12,924 bases of DNA from Xanthobacteraceae bacterium (lineage in GTDB: Bacteria > Pseudomonadota > Alphaproteobacteria > Rhizobiales > Xanthobacteraceae). The notes under the pieces are model-generated. The model was not told the origin of the DNA, ran no database searches, and saw nothing but the letters and a program-made list of their open reading frames with translations. The stretch lies in NCBI GenBank assembly GCA_030037105.1, contig JASHRY010000319.1, positions 1-12,924 on the forward strand. The letters run 5' to 3'. This document shows, one piece after another, positions 5,932-12,924 of the stretch; the first letter of the stretch is position 1, and each line of letters begins with the position of its first letter. The translations under genes and the position numbers were made by a program.

Positions 5932-6870
5932 TCAGCGCTTTTCCTCGATCTTGTCCCAGATCAACGCCGCGATGTCGGGGCCGCCGAAATTCTTCACCGC
6001 GCGGATGCCGGTGGGCGAGGTGACGTTGATTTCGGTGAGGAAACCGCCGATCACGTCGATGCCGGCGAAGAGGAGGCCGCGCATGCGCAGCGCCGGGCCG
6101 AGCCGCGCGCAGATGTCGCGCTCGCGCGCGGACAGCTCGGTCGCCTCGGGCACGCCGCCGCGCACCATGTTGGCGCGCAGGTCGTCTGCCGCCGGCACGC
6201 GGTTGACCGCGCCGGCGAACTCGCCGTCGACGAGGATGATGCGCTTGTCGCCGTCTCTTACCGCCGGCAGGAATTTTTGCACCACCCACGGCTCGCGGAA
6301 CGCGGCAGCAAAGAGGTCGTAGAGCGAGCCGAAATTGAGGTCGTCGTGCTTGAGCCGGAACACCGCCTGGCCGCCGAGGCCGTATAGCGGCTTCATCACG
6401 ATGTCGCCGTGCTCGGCGCGGAACGCCTTGATGGCCTCGAGGTCGCGGGTGACGAGCGTCGGCGGCATCAGGTCGGGAAATTCGGTGACGAAGAGTTTCT
6501 CCGGCGCGTTGCGCACGTGGGTCGGATCGTTGACCACCAAGGTCTGCGGATGGATGCGATCGAGCAGGTGGGTCGTGGAGATATAGGCGAGGTCGAACGG
6601 CGGGTCCTGGCGCAGCAGCACCACGTCGAACGAGGAGAGATCGGCGTGCCGGGTCTCGCCGAGCGTGAAATGGTCGCCGTCGGCATCGCGCACGGCGAGC
6701 GGCCGCACCGCGGCCGACACCTTGCCCTCGCGCAGGACGAGCCGGTCGGGCGTGTAATAGGACAGCTTGTGCCCGCGGCGTTGTGCTTCCAGCAACAAAG
6801 CGAAAGTCGAATCGCCGCGGATATTGATCCGCTCGATCGGGTCCATTTGCACGGCGACGTTCAAGCGCAT
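5932..6870 (-). CDS. gshB: Glutathione synthetase (GshB)
   Basis: 312 residues, the usual length. GshB joins glycine to gamma-glutamylcysteine using ATP, the second step of glutathione synthesis, in the cytoplasm. Family motifs run in order: N-terminal [27 protein letters not shown] (87-94), [14 protein letters not shown] (114-127), the ATP-grasp block [15 protein letters not shown] (158-172), [11 protein letters not shown] (208-218), RANMVRGG (232-239) and [12 protein letters not shown] (279-290). ATG 6870 begins the typical [10 protein letters not shown] start; no strong ribosome site is seen. It is on the same strand as yraN and rsmI, about 90 bases after yraN, probably one operon. The next gene downstream in relatives is expected to be comM, which here is interrupted by the accessory segment. 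Confidence 0.97.
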   Translation of the reverse strand: MRLNVAVQMDPIERINIRGDSTFALLLEAQRRGHKLSYYTPDRLVLREGKVSAAVRPLAVRDADGDHFTLGETRHADLSSFDVVLLRQDPPFDLAYISTTHLLDRIHPQTLVVNDPTHVRNAPEKLFVTEFPDLMPPTLVTRDLEAIKAFRAEHGDIVMKPLYGLGGQAVFRLKHDDLNFGSLYDLFAAAFREPWVVQKFLPAVRDGDKRIILVDGEFAGAVNRVPAADDLRANMVRGGVPEATELSARERDICARLGPALRMRGLLFAGIDVIGGFLTEINVTSPTGIRAVKNFGGPDIAALIWDKIEEKR

Positions 6871-6960
6871 CTGTCAATCGAGCTCAATGAACGAGGAGAG
6901 AAAACCTCTACGCAATTTTGCCGCCGGCGGCTACGGTGCCGAAGGGTCGCGCCGCGGCAT

Positions 6961-7380
6961 TCAGCGGCCGGCATCGAAGGCGTTGACGATATGCCGCGGC
7001 ATGCCGCCGGTCACGACCAGGATGACGTCGAAGCGGATGTCGCGCTGCATGTCGTCGGGATGGTGAGCGAGCCACAGTTCGGCGGCGGCGCCGATGCGGC
7101 GCTTCGTGCGCTCGGTCACCGCCTCCGCCGCCTCCTCGGCGCGCCCGCGCGCTTTGACCTCGACGAAGACGAGGGTGCGGCGGCGGCGGGCGACGATGTC
7201 GATCTCGCCGAACGGCGTTTTCCAGCGCCGGGCGACGATCCGGTAGCCCTTGGCGATGAGCAGCATGGCGGCGCGGCTCTCCGCCGAGAGCCCGCGCCGA
7301 AACGCGGCGACGCGTTCCCGGCGCGGCCGCGGCGCAAGCGGCCGGTCAAAGGGGCCGGGCGGCTTAGCGCGGCGCCACAC
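6961..7380 (-). CDS. yraN: YraN family (UPF0102) putative endonuclease
   Basis: 139 residues. The fold is related to Holliday-junction resolvases and restriction endonucleases. The nuclease-type residues are visible: Glu34 in LSAESRA, Asp61 in FGEIDIVAR, and Glu74-x-Lys76 in LVFVEVKAR. The cellular role is not settled. GTG 7380 is chosen because AAAGAGG lies 6 bases upstream; the gene then overlaps the end of rsmI by 17 bases, implying coupled translation. An internal ATG would remove the conserved first helix and Glu34. The first 20 residues are Pro/Arg-rich and poorly conserved. It sits between rsmI and gshB, the conserved arrangement in this order. Confidence 0.92.
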   Translation of the reverse strand: MWRRAKPPGPFDRPLAPRPRRERVAAFRRGLSAESRAAMLLIAKGYRIVARRWKTPFGEIDIVARRRRTLVFVEVKARGRAEEAAEAVTERTKRRIGAAAELWLAHHPDDMQRDIRFDVILVVTGGMPRHIVNAFDAGR

Positions 7381-8311
7381 CGCGCACCTCTTTGGCGAGC
7401 GCGAGCGCGCGCTGGTAAAGCTCCCGCCGCGGCAGTCCGGTCGCGTCCGCCACGTTGCCGACGGCGTCCTTGAGCGAGCCCCGCGCCAGGGCCTGCCGCA
7501 GCAAGGCGTCGGCATCGTCGCCGGCGGGTCGTTCCGCGCGCGGCGCAGGCGCGACCACCAGAACGATCTCGCCGCGCACCTCGCCCGCGGTGGAGCTTTG
7601 GGCGAGCGTCGCGAGATCGCCGCGCCGGACCTCCTCATGGATCTTGGTGAGCTCGCGGCAGAGCGCGGCCTCGCGCGACCCGAGTTCGGCCGCGAGATCG
7701 GCGAGTGTCGCCGCGATCCGCGGCCCGGTTTCGAACAGGACGAGGGTTGCGGGAATGCGGGCGAGTTCGGCGATGCGCGCGCGCCGGGCGGCCCGTTTGG
7801 CCGGCAGGAAGCCGGCAAAGTGGAACTGGTCGGTGGGCAGGCCGGCGACCGTGAGTGCCGCGAGCAGCGCCGAGGGGCCGGGCAGCGCCGTGACCAAGTG
7901 GCCGGCTTCCTGCGCAGCCCGCACGAGCTTGTATCCGGGGTCGGACACGAGCGGGGTGCCGGCATCCGAAACGAGCGCAATGGCGGCACCGTCGGCGAGC
8001 CGCCGCAACAGCATCGGCCGCGCTTTGGCGGCATTGTGGTCGTGGTAGGGCGTCAGCGGGGTCGTGATGGCGTAACGCGCCAACAGCTTGCGGGTGACGC
8101 GCGTGTCCTCGCAAGCGATCAGATCGGCACCCGCGAGCGCGGCAAGCGCGCGCACCGTGATGTCGCCCAAATTTCCGATCGGCGTCGCCACCACATGCAA
8201 TCCGGGCGCGAGCCTCGCCACCTCGACCGCAAGGGTTCCGAGGACGTAGCGGCGCTCAGCGCGATCGTGTCGGTCGGGGCGCTTGTCGTGCGCTTTGTCC
8301 ATCGACGGCAC
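7364..8311 (-). CDS. rsmI: 16S rRNA (cytidine1402-2'-O)-methyltransferase (RsmI)
   Basis: Up to 315 residues. RsmI 2'-O-methylates C1402 of 16S rRNA using S-adenosylmethionine. Motifs of the tetrapyrrole-methylase-type fold are clear: [17 protein letters not shown] (40-56), [18 protein letters not shown], the SAM-binding [17 protein letters not shown] (114-130), [12 protein letters not shown], and HFAGFLP. The start is uncertain. GTG 8311 gives 315 residues and ATG 8302 gives 312; neither has a good ribosome site, and the first ~35 residues are variable in the family. It leads the rsmI-yraN-gshB run and is divergent from lppC, so the two share an upstream region. Confidence 0.96.
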   Translation of the reverse strand: MPSMDKAHDKRPDRHDRAERRYVLGTLAVEVARLAPGLHVVATPIGNLGDITVRALAALAGADLIACEDTRVTRKLLARYAITTPLTPYHDHNAAKARPMLLRRLADGAAIALVSDAGTPLVSDPGYKLVRAAQEAGHLVTALPGPSALLAALTVAGLPTDQFHFAGFLPAKRAARRARIAELARIPATLVLFETGPRIAATLADLAAELGSREAALCRELTKIHEEVRRGDLATLAQSSTAGEVRGEIVLVVAPAPRAERPAGDDADALLRQALARGSLKDAVGNVADATGLPRRELYQRALALAKEVRGVAPR

Positions 8312-8449
8312 TTTAGCCCGCGGCCCGCCCAGAGGGGCATGGCGGGGTGAGATCTTTAATCTTTTTTGCTTGGTTAACCATTCGCCCCCAATATGTCAGA
8401 TTGGCGTTGCCGTATGTTGCCGGCGCTCAGGCCGTCAAGGAGAACCGCC
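8312..8449. promoter_or_regulatory. Divergent upstream region of rsmI and lppC
   Basis: This 138-base gap is AT-richer than its surroundings in 8350-8400. It holds the perfect palindrome TGGTTAACCA (8371-8380), overlapped by a possible -35-like TTGCTT (8366-8371) for the lppC direction. The matching -10 (around 8389-8394) is weak. Placement of the lppC promoter here is inference; no rsmI promoter can be read. Confidence 0.25.
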
Positions 8450-9682
8450 GTGCCACCGGAAGTGCAGGTTCAGGAGTTGGCGACGGGGACGACGCGGCGC
8501 CGCTCGCTGGCGGGCCTGCTGGCCACGGCCGGCGCCCTTTTGACCGGCTGTTCCGGGGCTTCCAACTATTTCTCGTCGCTTCCGTATTTCTCCTCGACCC
8601 CGCCGTCGCGGAGCGTGCCGACGGCGCCCGGCACGACAATCGGCACGGGCGCGGTCAAGGCCGGTCTTATCCTGCCGCTGTCGGCGAGCGGCAATGCCGG
8701 CGTTGCCGGGCAGGCGATGCGCAACGCGGCGGAAATGGCGCTGAGCGAATTCAGCTCTCCGAACGTCCAGCTTCTCGTCAAGGATGACGGTGGCGGCGCC
8801 GAACCGGCGCGAGAGGGTGCGCAACAGGCGCTCGATGCAGGTGCCGAGATCATTCTTGGGCCGTTGTTCGCGCAGTCGGTGAGTCTCGTCGGGCAGGTAG
8901 CGCGGGCGCGCAACGTGCCGGTGATTGCCTTCTCGACCGACACCAATGTCGCTTCAAGCGGCGTCTATCTCCTGAGCTTTCTGCCGGAATCGGACGTCGC
9001 GCGCATCGTGCAATATGCGACTTCGACCGGGAAGCATTCGTTTGCCGCCCTGGTTCCGGACAATCCCTATGGCACGGTGGTCGAAGCGGCGTTCAAGCAA
9101 GCCGTCGCGCGCCACCGCGGCCAAATCGTCGCGCTCGAGCGCTATTCCCACGACAAAAGCGCCATGGCCGCGCCGATCAAGAATGTCGCGCAAGCGGCCG
9201 GACGCGCCGACGCCCTCTTTATCCCCGACGGCGGCGACGCCGTGCCGGCGGTCGTGCAGATGCTGGTCGCCAACGGCGTCAACACCAAGAAGATCCAGTT
9301 TCTCGGCACCGGCCTTTGGGACGATCAGCGCATTTTCTTGACGCCGGCGCTCGCCGGCGGCTGGTACGCGGGGCCGGATTCCGCGGGCTTCCGCAATTTC
9401 GCCATGCGCTATCGCGCGCGCTACAGGCAGGAGCCGGCGCGCACGGCAACGCTCGCCTACGATGCGGTTGCGCTCGTCGCCGCACTGGTGAAGACACAAG
9501 GCCCGCAACGGTTCAGCACGCCCGTTCTGACCAATCCGTCGGGCTTTACCGGCATCGACGGTCTGTTCCGCTTCCGCCCCGACGGGACCAACGAGCGCGG
9601 GCTTGCGGTGTTCCGCGTCACGCCCTCGGGCGCGCAGATCATCTCTCCGGCGCCGCACAGTTTCGGATCGTCGGCCATTTAG
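8450..9682 (+). CDS. LppC/LpoA-like lipoprotein, penicillin-binding protein activator
   Basis: 410 residues from GTG 8450. That start is preferred over ATG 8393 because AAGGAG (8437-8442) lies 7 bases upstream of it and the signal peptide then sits at the N-terminus. The signal peptide has a twin-arginine-like run (TTRRRSLAGLL, 14-24) and a lipobox LTGC with acylated Cys34. A Ser/Pro/Thr linker follows, then a type-I periplasmic-binding-protein fold from about residue 62: VKAGLILPLSASGNAG, GAEIILGPLFAQSV, VPVIAFSTDTNVAS, VPDNPYGT, ALFIPDGGDAVPAVVQML. In E. coli the related LpoA activates PBP1A; alphaproteobacterial members lack LpoA's N-terminal TPR domain, as here. The product is expected to be membrane-anchored in the periplasm. 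It is convergent with hemW, with repeat copy B between them. Confidence 0.93.
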   Translation: MPPEVQVQELATGTTRRRSLAGLLATAGALLTGCSGASNYFSSLPYFSSTPPSRSVPTAPGTTIGTGAVKAGLILPLSASGNAGVAGQAMRNAAEMALSEFSSPNVQLLVKDDGGGAEPAREGAQQALDAGAEIILGPLFAQSVSLVGQVARARNVPVIAFSTDTNVASSGVYLLSFLPESDVARIVQYATSTGKHSFAALVPDNPYGTVVEAAFKQAVARHRGQIVALERYSHDKSAMAAPIKNVAQAAGRADALFIPDGGDAVPAVVQMLVANGVNTKKIQFLGTGLWDDQRIFLTPALAGGWYAGPDSAGFRNFAMRYRARYRQEPARTATLAYDAVALVAALVKTQGPQRFSTPVLTNPSGFTGIDGLFRFRPDGTNERGLAVFRVTPSGAQIISPAPHSFGSSAI

Positions 9683-9756
9683 CGCAGGATCCGGAAAAGC
9701 GGAAATCGGGTCTCCGAAAGATCGTGCTGCGCCAAAAGCTCCCAGGCCGTTGCGAG
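9682..9756 (+). repeat. Composite palindromic repeat, copy B
   Basis: Starts at the last base of the lppC stop: GCGCAGGATCCGGAAAAG, then GGGTCTCCGAAAGATCGTGC, followed by the linker GCGCCAAAAGCTCCCAGGCC. It matches copy A in the same orientation, with a more diverged linker. The complementary ends GGATCCGGAAAAG and TCTCCGAAAGATC give an imperfect stem. It lies between the convergent lppC and hemW genes, where it may serve as a shared terminator. Nothing else is seen in 9757-9827 apart from a small TTGCA/TGCAA inverted repeat (9802-9814). Confidence 0.7.
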
Positions 9757-9827
9757 CGGGGTGGAGCGGGGTACACTGCCTCCTTCGGCCTTTCCATGGC
9801 TTTGCACGTTGCAAGGCCACCCTCGTT

Positions 9828-11075
9828 TCAAGCCGCGAGGTCGGCGACCACCGCATCGAGCAGGGGAAAACCGGACATGCTGACGCGCAGGCGTCCGGCC
9901 GCCGTCGTCTCGACAAGGCCGTGTTGGCGCAGCGCCGCGATGCGCGCCGGGTCGAGCGCGCGGTCCGCCAGCGCCGCGTAACGCGCCGGATCGATGCCTT
10001 CGGCGAGGCGCAGCCCCATGAGCAGGAACTCGTCGGCCGTCTCCTCGCGCGTGAGCACGTCGTCGACGACGAGGCCGTGTCCGTTGCGCTCGACGCGCGT
10101 GAGCCAGGCCTCCGGCCGTTTTTCGGTCGCGGTGGCGTGTCTGCCGCCGTCGATGTCGAGCCGGCCATGGGCGCCGGGCCCGATGCCGGCATATTCGTGC
10201 GCGCGCCAGTAGATGAGGTTGTGCCGGCATTCGCCGCCTGGCCGTGCATGATTCGATATTTCATAGGCCGGCAGGCCGTGCGCGGCGCAAATGTCCTGCG
10301 TCGTGTCGTAAAGGGCGCGCGCGGTATCCTCGTCCGGTGTTTTGAGCCTGCCCGTCGCATGCAATGCGGCAAACGGCGTGTCCGGCTCGATGGTCAGTTG
10401 ATAGAGCGAGAGATGCTCGCCGGCCTCGGCGAGGGCGCGGCGCAGCTCGCTTGCCCATTGCCGCGGCGTCTGCTGCGGCCGCGCGTAGATGAGGTCGAAC
10501 GAATAGCGGCCGAAAACGCCGCGGGCGACGGCGAGCGCATCGAGCGCCTCGCGCGCCGAATGCAGCCGTCCAAGCTCGGCGAGCGCGCGATCATCGAGCG
10601 CCTGCACGCCGAGCGAGACGCGGTTGATCCCGGCGGCGCGATAGCCGCGGAAACGCCCGGCTTCGACGCTGGTCGGATTGGCCTCGAGCGTGACCTCGGC
10701 GTCGGGCGCGATGCGCCAGTGGCGCGCCACCGCGTCGATGAGGGCGGCGACCGTCGCCGGCAGCATCAGCGAGGGCGTGCCGCCGCCGAAGAAGATCGTG
10801 GAAACAATGCGGCCCGGCACCCGCGCCGCGGTCGCCGCGATCTCGGCGCTGAACGCGCGCACGAACCGCGCCTCGTCGATCGGCGCGCGGCGCACATGGC
10901 TGTTGAAGTCGCAATAGGGGCACTTCGACAGGCAGAACGGCCAGTGGATGTAGACGCCGAGGGCTTTTTCTTCGTCTTTCGCGGGTCCTTTCTCTCGTCC
11001 TCCCCCTCCCGGATCGCTTCGCGATCCGATCTCCTCCGTAAGCGGCGAAGGCAAAAGATTGTCACCGTCGCTCAA
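9828..11075 (-). CDS. hemW: HemW, radical SAM haem chaperone
   Basis: 415 residues from TTG 11075. The radical SAM cluster motif is Cys48-x3-Cys52-x2-Cys55 ([17 protein letters not shown]). The fourth Cys that marks HemN is absent, which places it in HemW, a haem-binding chaperone that passes haem to respiratory enzymes. Further motifs are [68 protein letters not shown] and [12 protein letters not shown] 11075 has GGAGG 6 bases upstream and overlaps rdgB's stop by 14 bases; no ATG or GTG precedes the SAM domain. Residues 7-37, ahead of the usual start of the domain, are low-complexity and come from a palindromic repeat (10984-11040). Third gene of rph-rdgB-hemW. Confidence 0.95.
   Translation of the reverse strand: MSDGDNLLPSPLTEEIGSRSDPGGGGREKGPAKDEEKALGVYIHWPFCLSKCPYCDFNSHVRRAPIDEARFVRAFSAEIAATAARVPGRIVSTIFFGGGTPSLMLPATVAALIDAVARHWRIAPDAEVTLEANPTSVEAGRFRGYRAAGINRVSLGVQALDDRALAELGRLHSAREALDALAVARGVFGRYSFDLIYARPQQTPRQWASELRRALAEAGEHLSLYQLTIEPDTPFAALHATGRLKTPDEDTARALYDTTQDICAAHGLPAYEISNHARPGGECRHNLIYWRAHEYAGIGPGAHGRLDIDGGRHATATEKRPEAWLTRVERNGHGLVVDDVLTREETADEFLLMGLRLAEGIDPARYAALADRALDPARIAALRQHGLVETTAAGRLRVSMSGFPLLDAVVADLAA
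10984..11040 (-). repeat. Palindromic repeat inside the hemW 5' coding region
   Basis: Centred on CGGATCGC-TTC-GCGATCCG (11010-11028, perfect 8-base arms), flanked by a C-rich arm (CGTCCTCCCCCTCC) and GATCTCCTCCG on the + strand. It is translated as a Gly/Ser/Arg/Glu-rich stretch ([13 protein letters not shown]) before the radical SAM domain. It resembles the palindromic elements that occur inside genes in some alphaproteobacteria (for example the Rickettsia palindromic elements), but I cannot tie it to a named family. Confidence 0.5.
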
Positions 11076-11769
11076 GGCACGCCTCCGCGAGCTTGAGGAA
11101 AGCGCGGGCCCGATGCGAGAGTCCGTTTCCGCGCGGCGGCAGGCCGTGTTTTTCTTCGCTCGACATTTCGCCGAAGGTGCGGCTGCCGCCGTCGGGCAGG
11201 AACATCTGGTCGTAGCCGAAAGCGTTCGGGCCGCGCGGCGGCCAGACGAGCGCGCCGTCGACGCGCCCCTCGAATTCCTCGACATGGCCGTCCGGCCAGG
11301 CGAGGCAAAGCGCACAGATGAAATGCGCCTTGCGGCGCGCCGGCGCGGTCGCGCCGCGCGCGCGCAGCTCTTCTTCGATCTTCTCCATGCCGCGCGCAAA
11401 ATCGCGGTTCGGCCCGGCCCAGCGCGCCGAACGAATGCCCGGCGCACCGTCGAGCGCATCGACCACGAGACCCGAATCGTCGGCAAAGGCCGGCAGCCCG
11501 GTCGCCTTGGCGGCGGCCTCGGCCTTGAGCCGCGCATTGCCGCGGAACGTCGTTGCGGTTTCCTCCGGTTCGTGAAGCCCCATTTCGCCCGCCGATGTGG
11601 CCTCGACCCGGTACGGCGTCAGCAGTTGGCGCATTTCCATGAGCTTGCCGGAATTGTGCGTCGCGATCACGAGGCGGCCGTGAACTGGACGACGGACGAC
11701 GGACGACGGAGGACGGAGGTTCCCGCGAATTTTCGGCGATGCGTTTTCAGCCTGTCTGTCGTCCGTCAT
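11062..11769 (-). CDS. rdgB: Non-canonical purine NTP pyrophosphatase (RdgB/HAM1)
   Basis: 235 residues. RdgB hydrolyses dITP, XTP and related triphosphates to monophosphates, keeping deaminated purines out of DNA and RNA. Key motifs are [15 protein letters not shown] (32-46), [17 protein letters not shown] (68-84), the catalytic [10 protein letters not shown] (97-106), [10 protein letters not shown] (110-119), [10 protein letters not shown] and [11 protein letters not shown]...LSHRARA. The core begins at residue 31. Residues 1-30 come from an inverted repeat at the rph-rdgB junction. ATG 11769 is the only good start, 17 bases after the rph stop, with GGAAG just upstream. GTG inside LVIATHN would delete a catalytic strand. 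Coupled to hemW by overlap. Confidence 0.95.
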   Translation of the reverse strand: MTDDRQAENASPKIRGNLRPPSSVVRRPVHGRLVIATHNSGKLMEMRQLLTPYRVEATSAGEMGLHEPEETATTFRGNARLKAEAAAKATGLPAFADDSGLVVDALDGAPGIRSARWAGPNRDFARGMEKIEEELRARGATAPARRKAHFICALCLAWPDGHVEEFEGRVDGALVWPPRGPNAFGYDQMFLPDGGSRTFGEMSSEEKHGLPPRGNGLSHRARAFLKLAEACLERR

Positions 11770-11783
11770 CCGTCTTCCGTCCG
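11685..11783. repeat. Long imperfect inverted repeat at the rph-rdgB junction
   Basis: The left arm on the + strand (11685-11719) is a run of ACGG/ACG/AGG units. The right arm (11749-11783) is its imperfect complement (TGTCTGTCGTCCGTC, then CCGTCTTCCGTCCGCCG). The loop of about 29 bases includes AATTTTCGGCGATGCG. The arms are purine-only or nearly so apart from C, with a clear 3-4 base periodicity. The element spans the short rph-rdgB spacer and the first 29 codons of rdgB. It looks like a mobile palindromic repeat that has become coding. Confidence 0.6.
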
Positions 11784-11786
11784 CCG

Positions 11787-12500
11787 CTACATCACCGCCA
11801 TCTTCTGCAGGTCGATGAGCTTGGCCACGCCCTTGCGCGCGAGCGCCAGCAACGCGGCGAGCTGCTCTTCCGAGAACGGCGATTTTTCCGCGGTCGCCTG
11901 CACCTCGACGATATGGCCGGAGCCGGTGAGAACGAAATTGGCGTCGGTCTCGGCCCGCGAATCTTCGGCGTAATCGAGGTCGAGCACCGCAACCCCGGAA
12001 TAGACGCCGCAGGAGATCGCCGCGATATGGTCGTGCAAGACCTCCTGCTCGATCATTTGCCGCGTCTTCATCCAGGCGAGGCAGTCGTGGAGCGCGATCC
12101 AGGCGCCGGTGATCGAGGCGGTGCGGGTGCCGCCGTCGGCCTGGATGACGTCGCAGTCGATGGTGATCTGGCGTTCGCCGAGCGCCTTGAGATCGACGAC
12201 CGAACGCAGGCTGCGCCCGATCAGCCGCTGGATTTCCACCGTGCGCCCGGTTTGCTTGCCAGCCGACGCCTCGCGGCGCGTGCGCTCCAGCGTGGCGCGC
12301 GGAAGCATGCCGTATTCGGCCGTGATCCAGCCGCGCGCCTGGCCCTTGAGCCAGGGCGGCAGACGATTCTCCAGCGTCGCGGTGACCAGCACGTGGGTGT
12401 CGCCGAACTTCACGAAGCAGGAGCCTTCGGCGAATTTCACCACGCCGCGCTCGAGCGAGATCGGGCGCAATTCGTCGGGTTGTCGGCGGCTCGGCCGCAT
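11787..12500 (-). CDS. rph: Ribonuclease PH
   Basis: 237 residues, the usual length. RNase PH is a hexameric phosphorolytic 3'-5' exoribonuclease that trims tRNA 3' ends. Motifs are [19 protein letters not shown] at the start, [52 protein letters not shown] (86-105), [20 protein letters not shown] (113-132) including the catalytic-site aspartates Asp116/Asp118, and [12 protein letters not shown] 12500 has AGGAG 8 bases upstream; an in-frame extension to 12623 is unsupported. It leads the rph-rdgB-hemW operon and is divergent from hrcA, a conserved arrangement in Hyphomicrobiales. Confidence 0.97.
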   Translation of the reverse strand: MRPSRRQPDELRPISLERGVVKFAEGSCFVKFGDTHVLVTATLENRLPPWLKGQARGWITAEYGMLPRATLERTRREASAGKQTGRTVEIQRLIGRSLRSVVDLKALGERQITIDCDVIQADGGTRTASITGAWIALHDCLAWMKTRQMIEQEVLHDHIAAISCGVYSGVAVLDLDYAEDSRAETDANFVLTGSGHIVEVQATAEKSPFSEEQLAALLALARKGVAKLIDLQKMAVM

Positions 12501-12591
12501 CGGGTCTCTCCTGACGGCCGCGCGTGGCGCCGCGCCAAGCCTGGCTGATCTTGGCCCAAGTCTTGTAGGATCGGGCGCCGCGACCGACAAG

Positions 12592-12665
12592 GGCGCAAAC
12601 GCTCCGGCTTCTTGGCGGAGCATGATCTTTTCGGAAACCCGGTTCCCCTTTTCCAGATCATGCTC
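12592..12665 (-). repeat. Composite palindromic repeat, copy C (inverted)
   Basis: The stem GAGCATGATC (12618-12627) pairs perfectly with GATCATGCTC (12656-12665). Between them are CGGAAACCCGGTTCCCC and TTTTCCA. Read on the minus strand it matches copy A, including the linker CGCCAAGAAGCCGGAGCG (12600-12617). It sits in the rph/hrcA divergent gap, about 90 bases upstream of rph, so it may affect the rph promoter region. Confidence 0.78.
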
Positions 12666-12695
12666 AAGAGGGCCGCTTACATTCGCTCGCGCTGT

Positions 12696-12712
12696 CGTGG
12701 CTTGCTGCCACG
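12696..12712 (+). promoter_or_regulatory. Hairpin in the hrcA leader
   Basis: CGTGGC-TTGCT-GCCACG, perfect 6-base arms, ends 10 bases before the strong AAAGGAGG (12723-12730). It would lie in the 5' untranslated region if transcription starts upstream. No CIRCE operator (TTAGCACTC/GAGTGCTAA) and no convincing heat-shock sigma promoter were found in 12501-12770. Confidence 0.3.
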
Positions 12713-12736
12713 CCGACGCTTGAAAGGAGGGCTCAA

Positions 12737-12784
12737 GTGGACAAATCTGCTGCGAGGCGAGGAATTAACCTTGGCCAGCCATGA
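12737..12784 (+). CDS. Possible 15-codon leader ORF overlapping the hrcA start
   Basis: GTG 12737 has a near-perfect ribosome site, AAAGGAGG, at a 6-base spacing. The ORF reads [15 protein letters not shown] and stops at TGA 12782-12784, overlapping the proposed hrcA start (TTG 12771) in a different frame. It could be a leader peptide that couples translation to hrcA. Alternatively it is the true start of HrcA followed by a frameshift (real or a sequencing error), since it has the better ribosome site. Short and unproven. Confidence 0.35.
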   Translation: MDKSAARRGINLGQP

Positions 12785-12924
12785 CCTTCCGCTTGCCGCG
12801 AGCCAGTTGGGCGTTGCTCAGCTCAACGAGCGTTCGCGCGAGATTTTTCGCCAGATTGTCGAGAGCTATCTGGCGACCGGCGAGCCGGTCGGCTCGCGCA
12901 ATCTGGCGCGCATCCTGCCGATGA
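12771..12924 (+). CDS. hrcA: HrcA heat-inducible transcription repressor, N-terminal part
   Basis: 51 codons are visible before the right edge. HrcA represses groESL/dnaK-type heat-shock genes by binding CIRCE and is activated by GroEL. The visible part is the start of its winged-helix domain: [20 protein letters not shown], then [15 protein letters not shown], the most conserved N-terminal block of the family. TTG 12771 is chosen because the frame begins MASHDLPLA there with GAGG 8 bases upstream; no ATG or GTG is in frame nearby. The leader ORF just upstream has a stronger ribosome site and overlaps this start. Divergent from rph, as in relatives, where grpE usually follows. Confidence 0.93.
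   Translation, partial: MASHDLPLAASQLGVAQLNERSREIFRQIVESYLATGEPVGSRNLARILPM

Noticed and set aside
6409..8350. Long + strand ORFs antisense to gshB, yraN and rsmI
   Set aside because: All three minus-strand genes carry full family motifs; the + frames are shadows.
8393..8449. lppC start at ATG 8393
   Set aside because: No ribosome site there; GTG 8450 has AAGGAG at ideal spacing and puts the lipoprotein signal at the N-terminus.
9603..11096. 497-codon + strand ORF
   Set aside because: Shadow antisense to hemW; no protein-like motifs.
11076..11537. Upstream extension of the hemW frame to 569 codons
   Set aside because: The extra part is an out-of-frame read through rdgB; the TTG at 11075 has a good ribosome site.
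11685..11719. CRISPR-like or tandem repeat array
   Set aside because: The ACGG/ACG units are very short and part of one inverted repeat; there are no spacers.
12501..12770. CIRCE operator or heat-shock sigma promoter for hrcA
   Set aside because: No TTAGCACTC/GAGTGCTAA pair; CTTGAAA at 12719-12725 resembles a -35 element but no matching -10 follows.

Overview
The window reads as chromosomal DNA of an alphaproteobacterium of the Hyphomicrobiales, close to the Bradyrhizobium/Rhodopseudomonas/Xanthobacteraceae group. The evidence is high GC with strongly biased codons (40 of 60 bases are G/C in 6421-6480), the housekeeping order hrcA | rph-rdgB-hemW | lppC | rsmI-yraN-gshB, which I recall as conserved in that order, and a palindromic intergenic repeat typical of those genomes. 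No species can be named.

Layout. 1-1680 (-): partial membrane-anchored hybrid histidine kinase running off the left edge. 1898-2572 (+): folE. 2547-3048: a degraded zone holding an unrecognised protein-like segment, a composite palindromic repeat and the last ~60 codons of a comM/yifB gene, broken at both sides. 3061-5890 approx.: an AT-richer accessory segment (25 of 60 G/C in 4321-4380). It carries a 5'-truncated unknown gene, a 60-residue unknown gene, a DUF3800 gene whose start codon overlaps that of the small gene on the opposite strand, a cluster of hairpins, and an IS1595-family insertion sequence. 5932-8311 (-): gshB, yraN, rsmI. 8450-9682 (+): LppC/LpoA-like lipoprotein. 9828-12500 (-): hemW, rdgB, rph in a tight operon. 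12771-end (+): hrcA start, preceded by a possible 15-codon leader ORF.

Interpretation. The accessory segment sits where the body of comM would be expected, directly downstream of gshB; the surviving comM fragment lies on its far side in the expected orientation. The simplest reading is that a mobile segment entered comM and deleted most of it, after which the new DNA itself decayed. The other genes are household functions: folate/pterin precursor (folE), glutathione (gshB), rRNA methylation (rsmI), tRNA 3' maturation (rph), nucleotide-pool sanitation (rdgB), haem delivery (hemW), peptidoglycan-synthase activation (lppC) and heat-shock repression (hrcA).

A second theme is palindromic repeats. 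Three copies of one composite repeat lie between genes, and two other inverted-repeat sequences lie inside coding DNA, supplying atypical N-terminal extensions to HemW and RdgB. I do not see a complete, convincing new defence or biosynthetic system. The best candidate for something undescribed is the DUF3800 gene with its divergent 60-residue partner.
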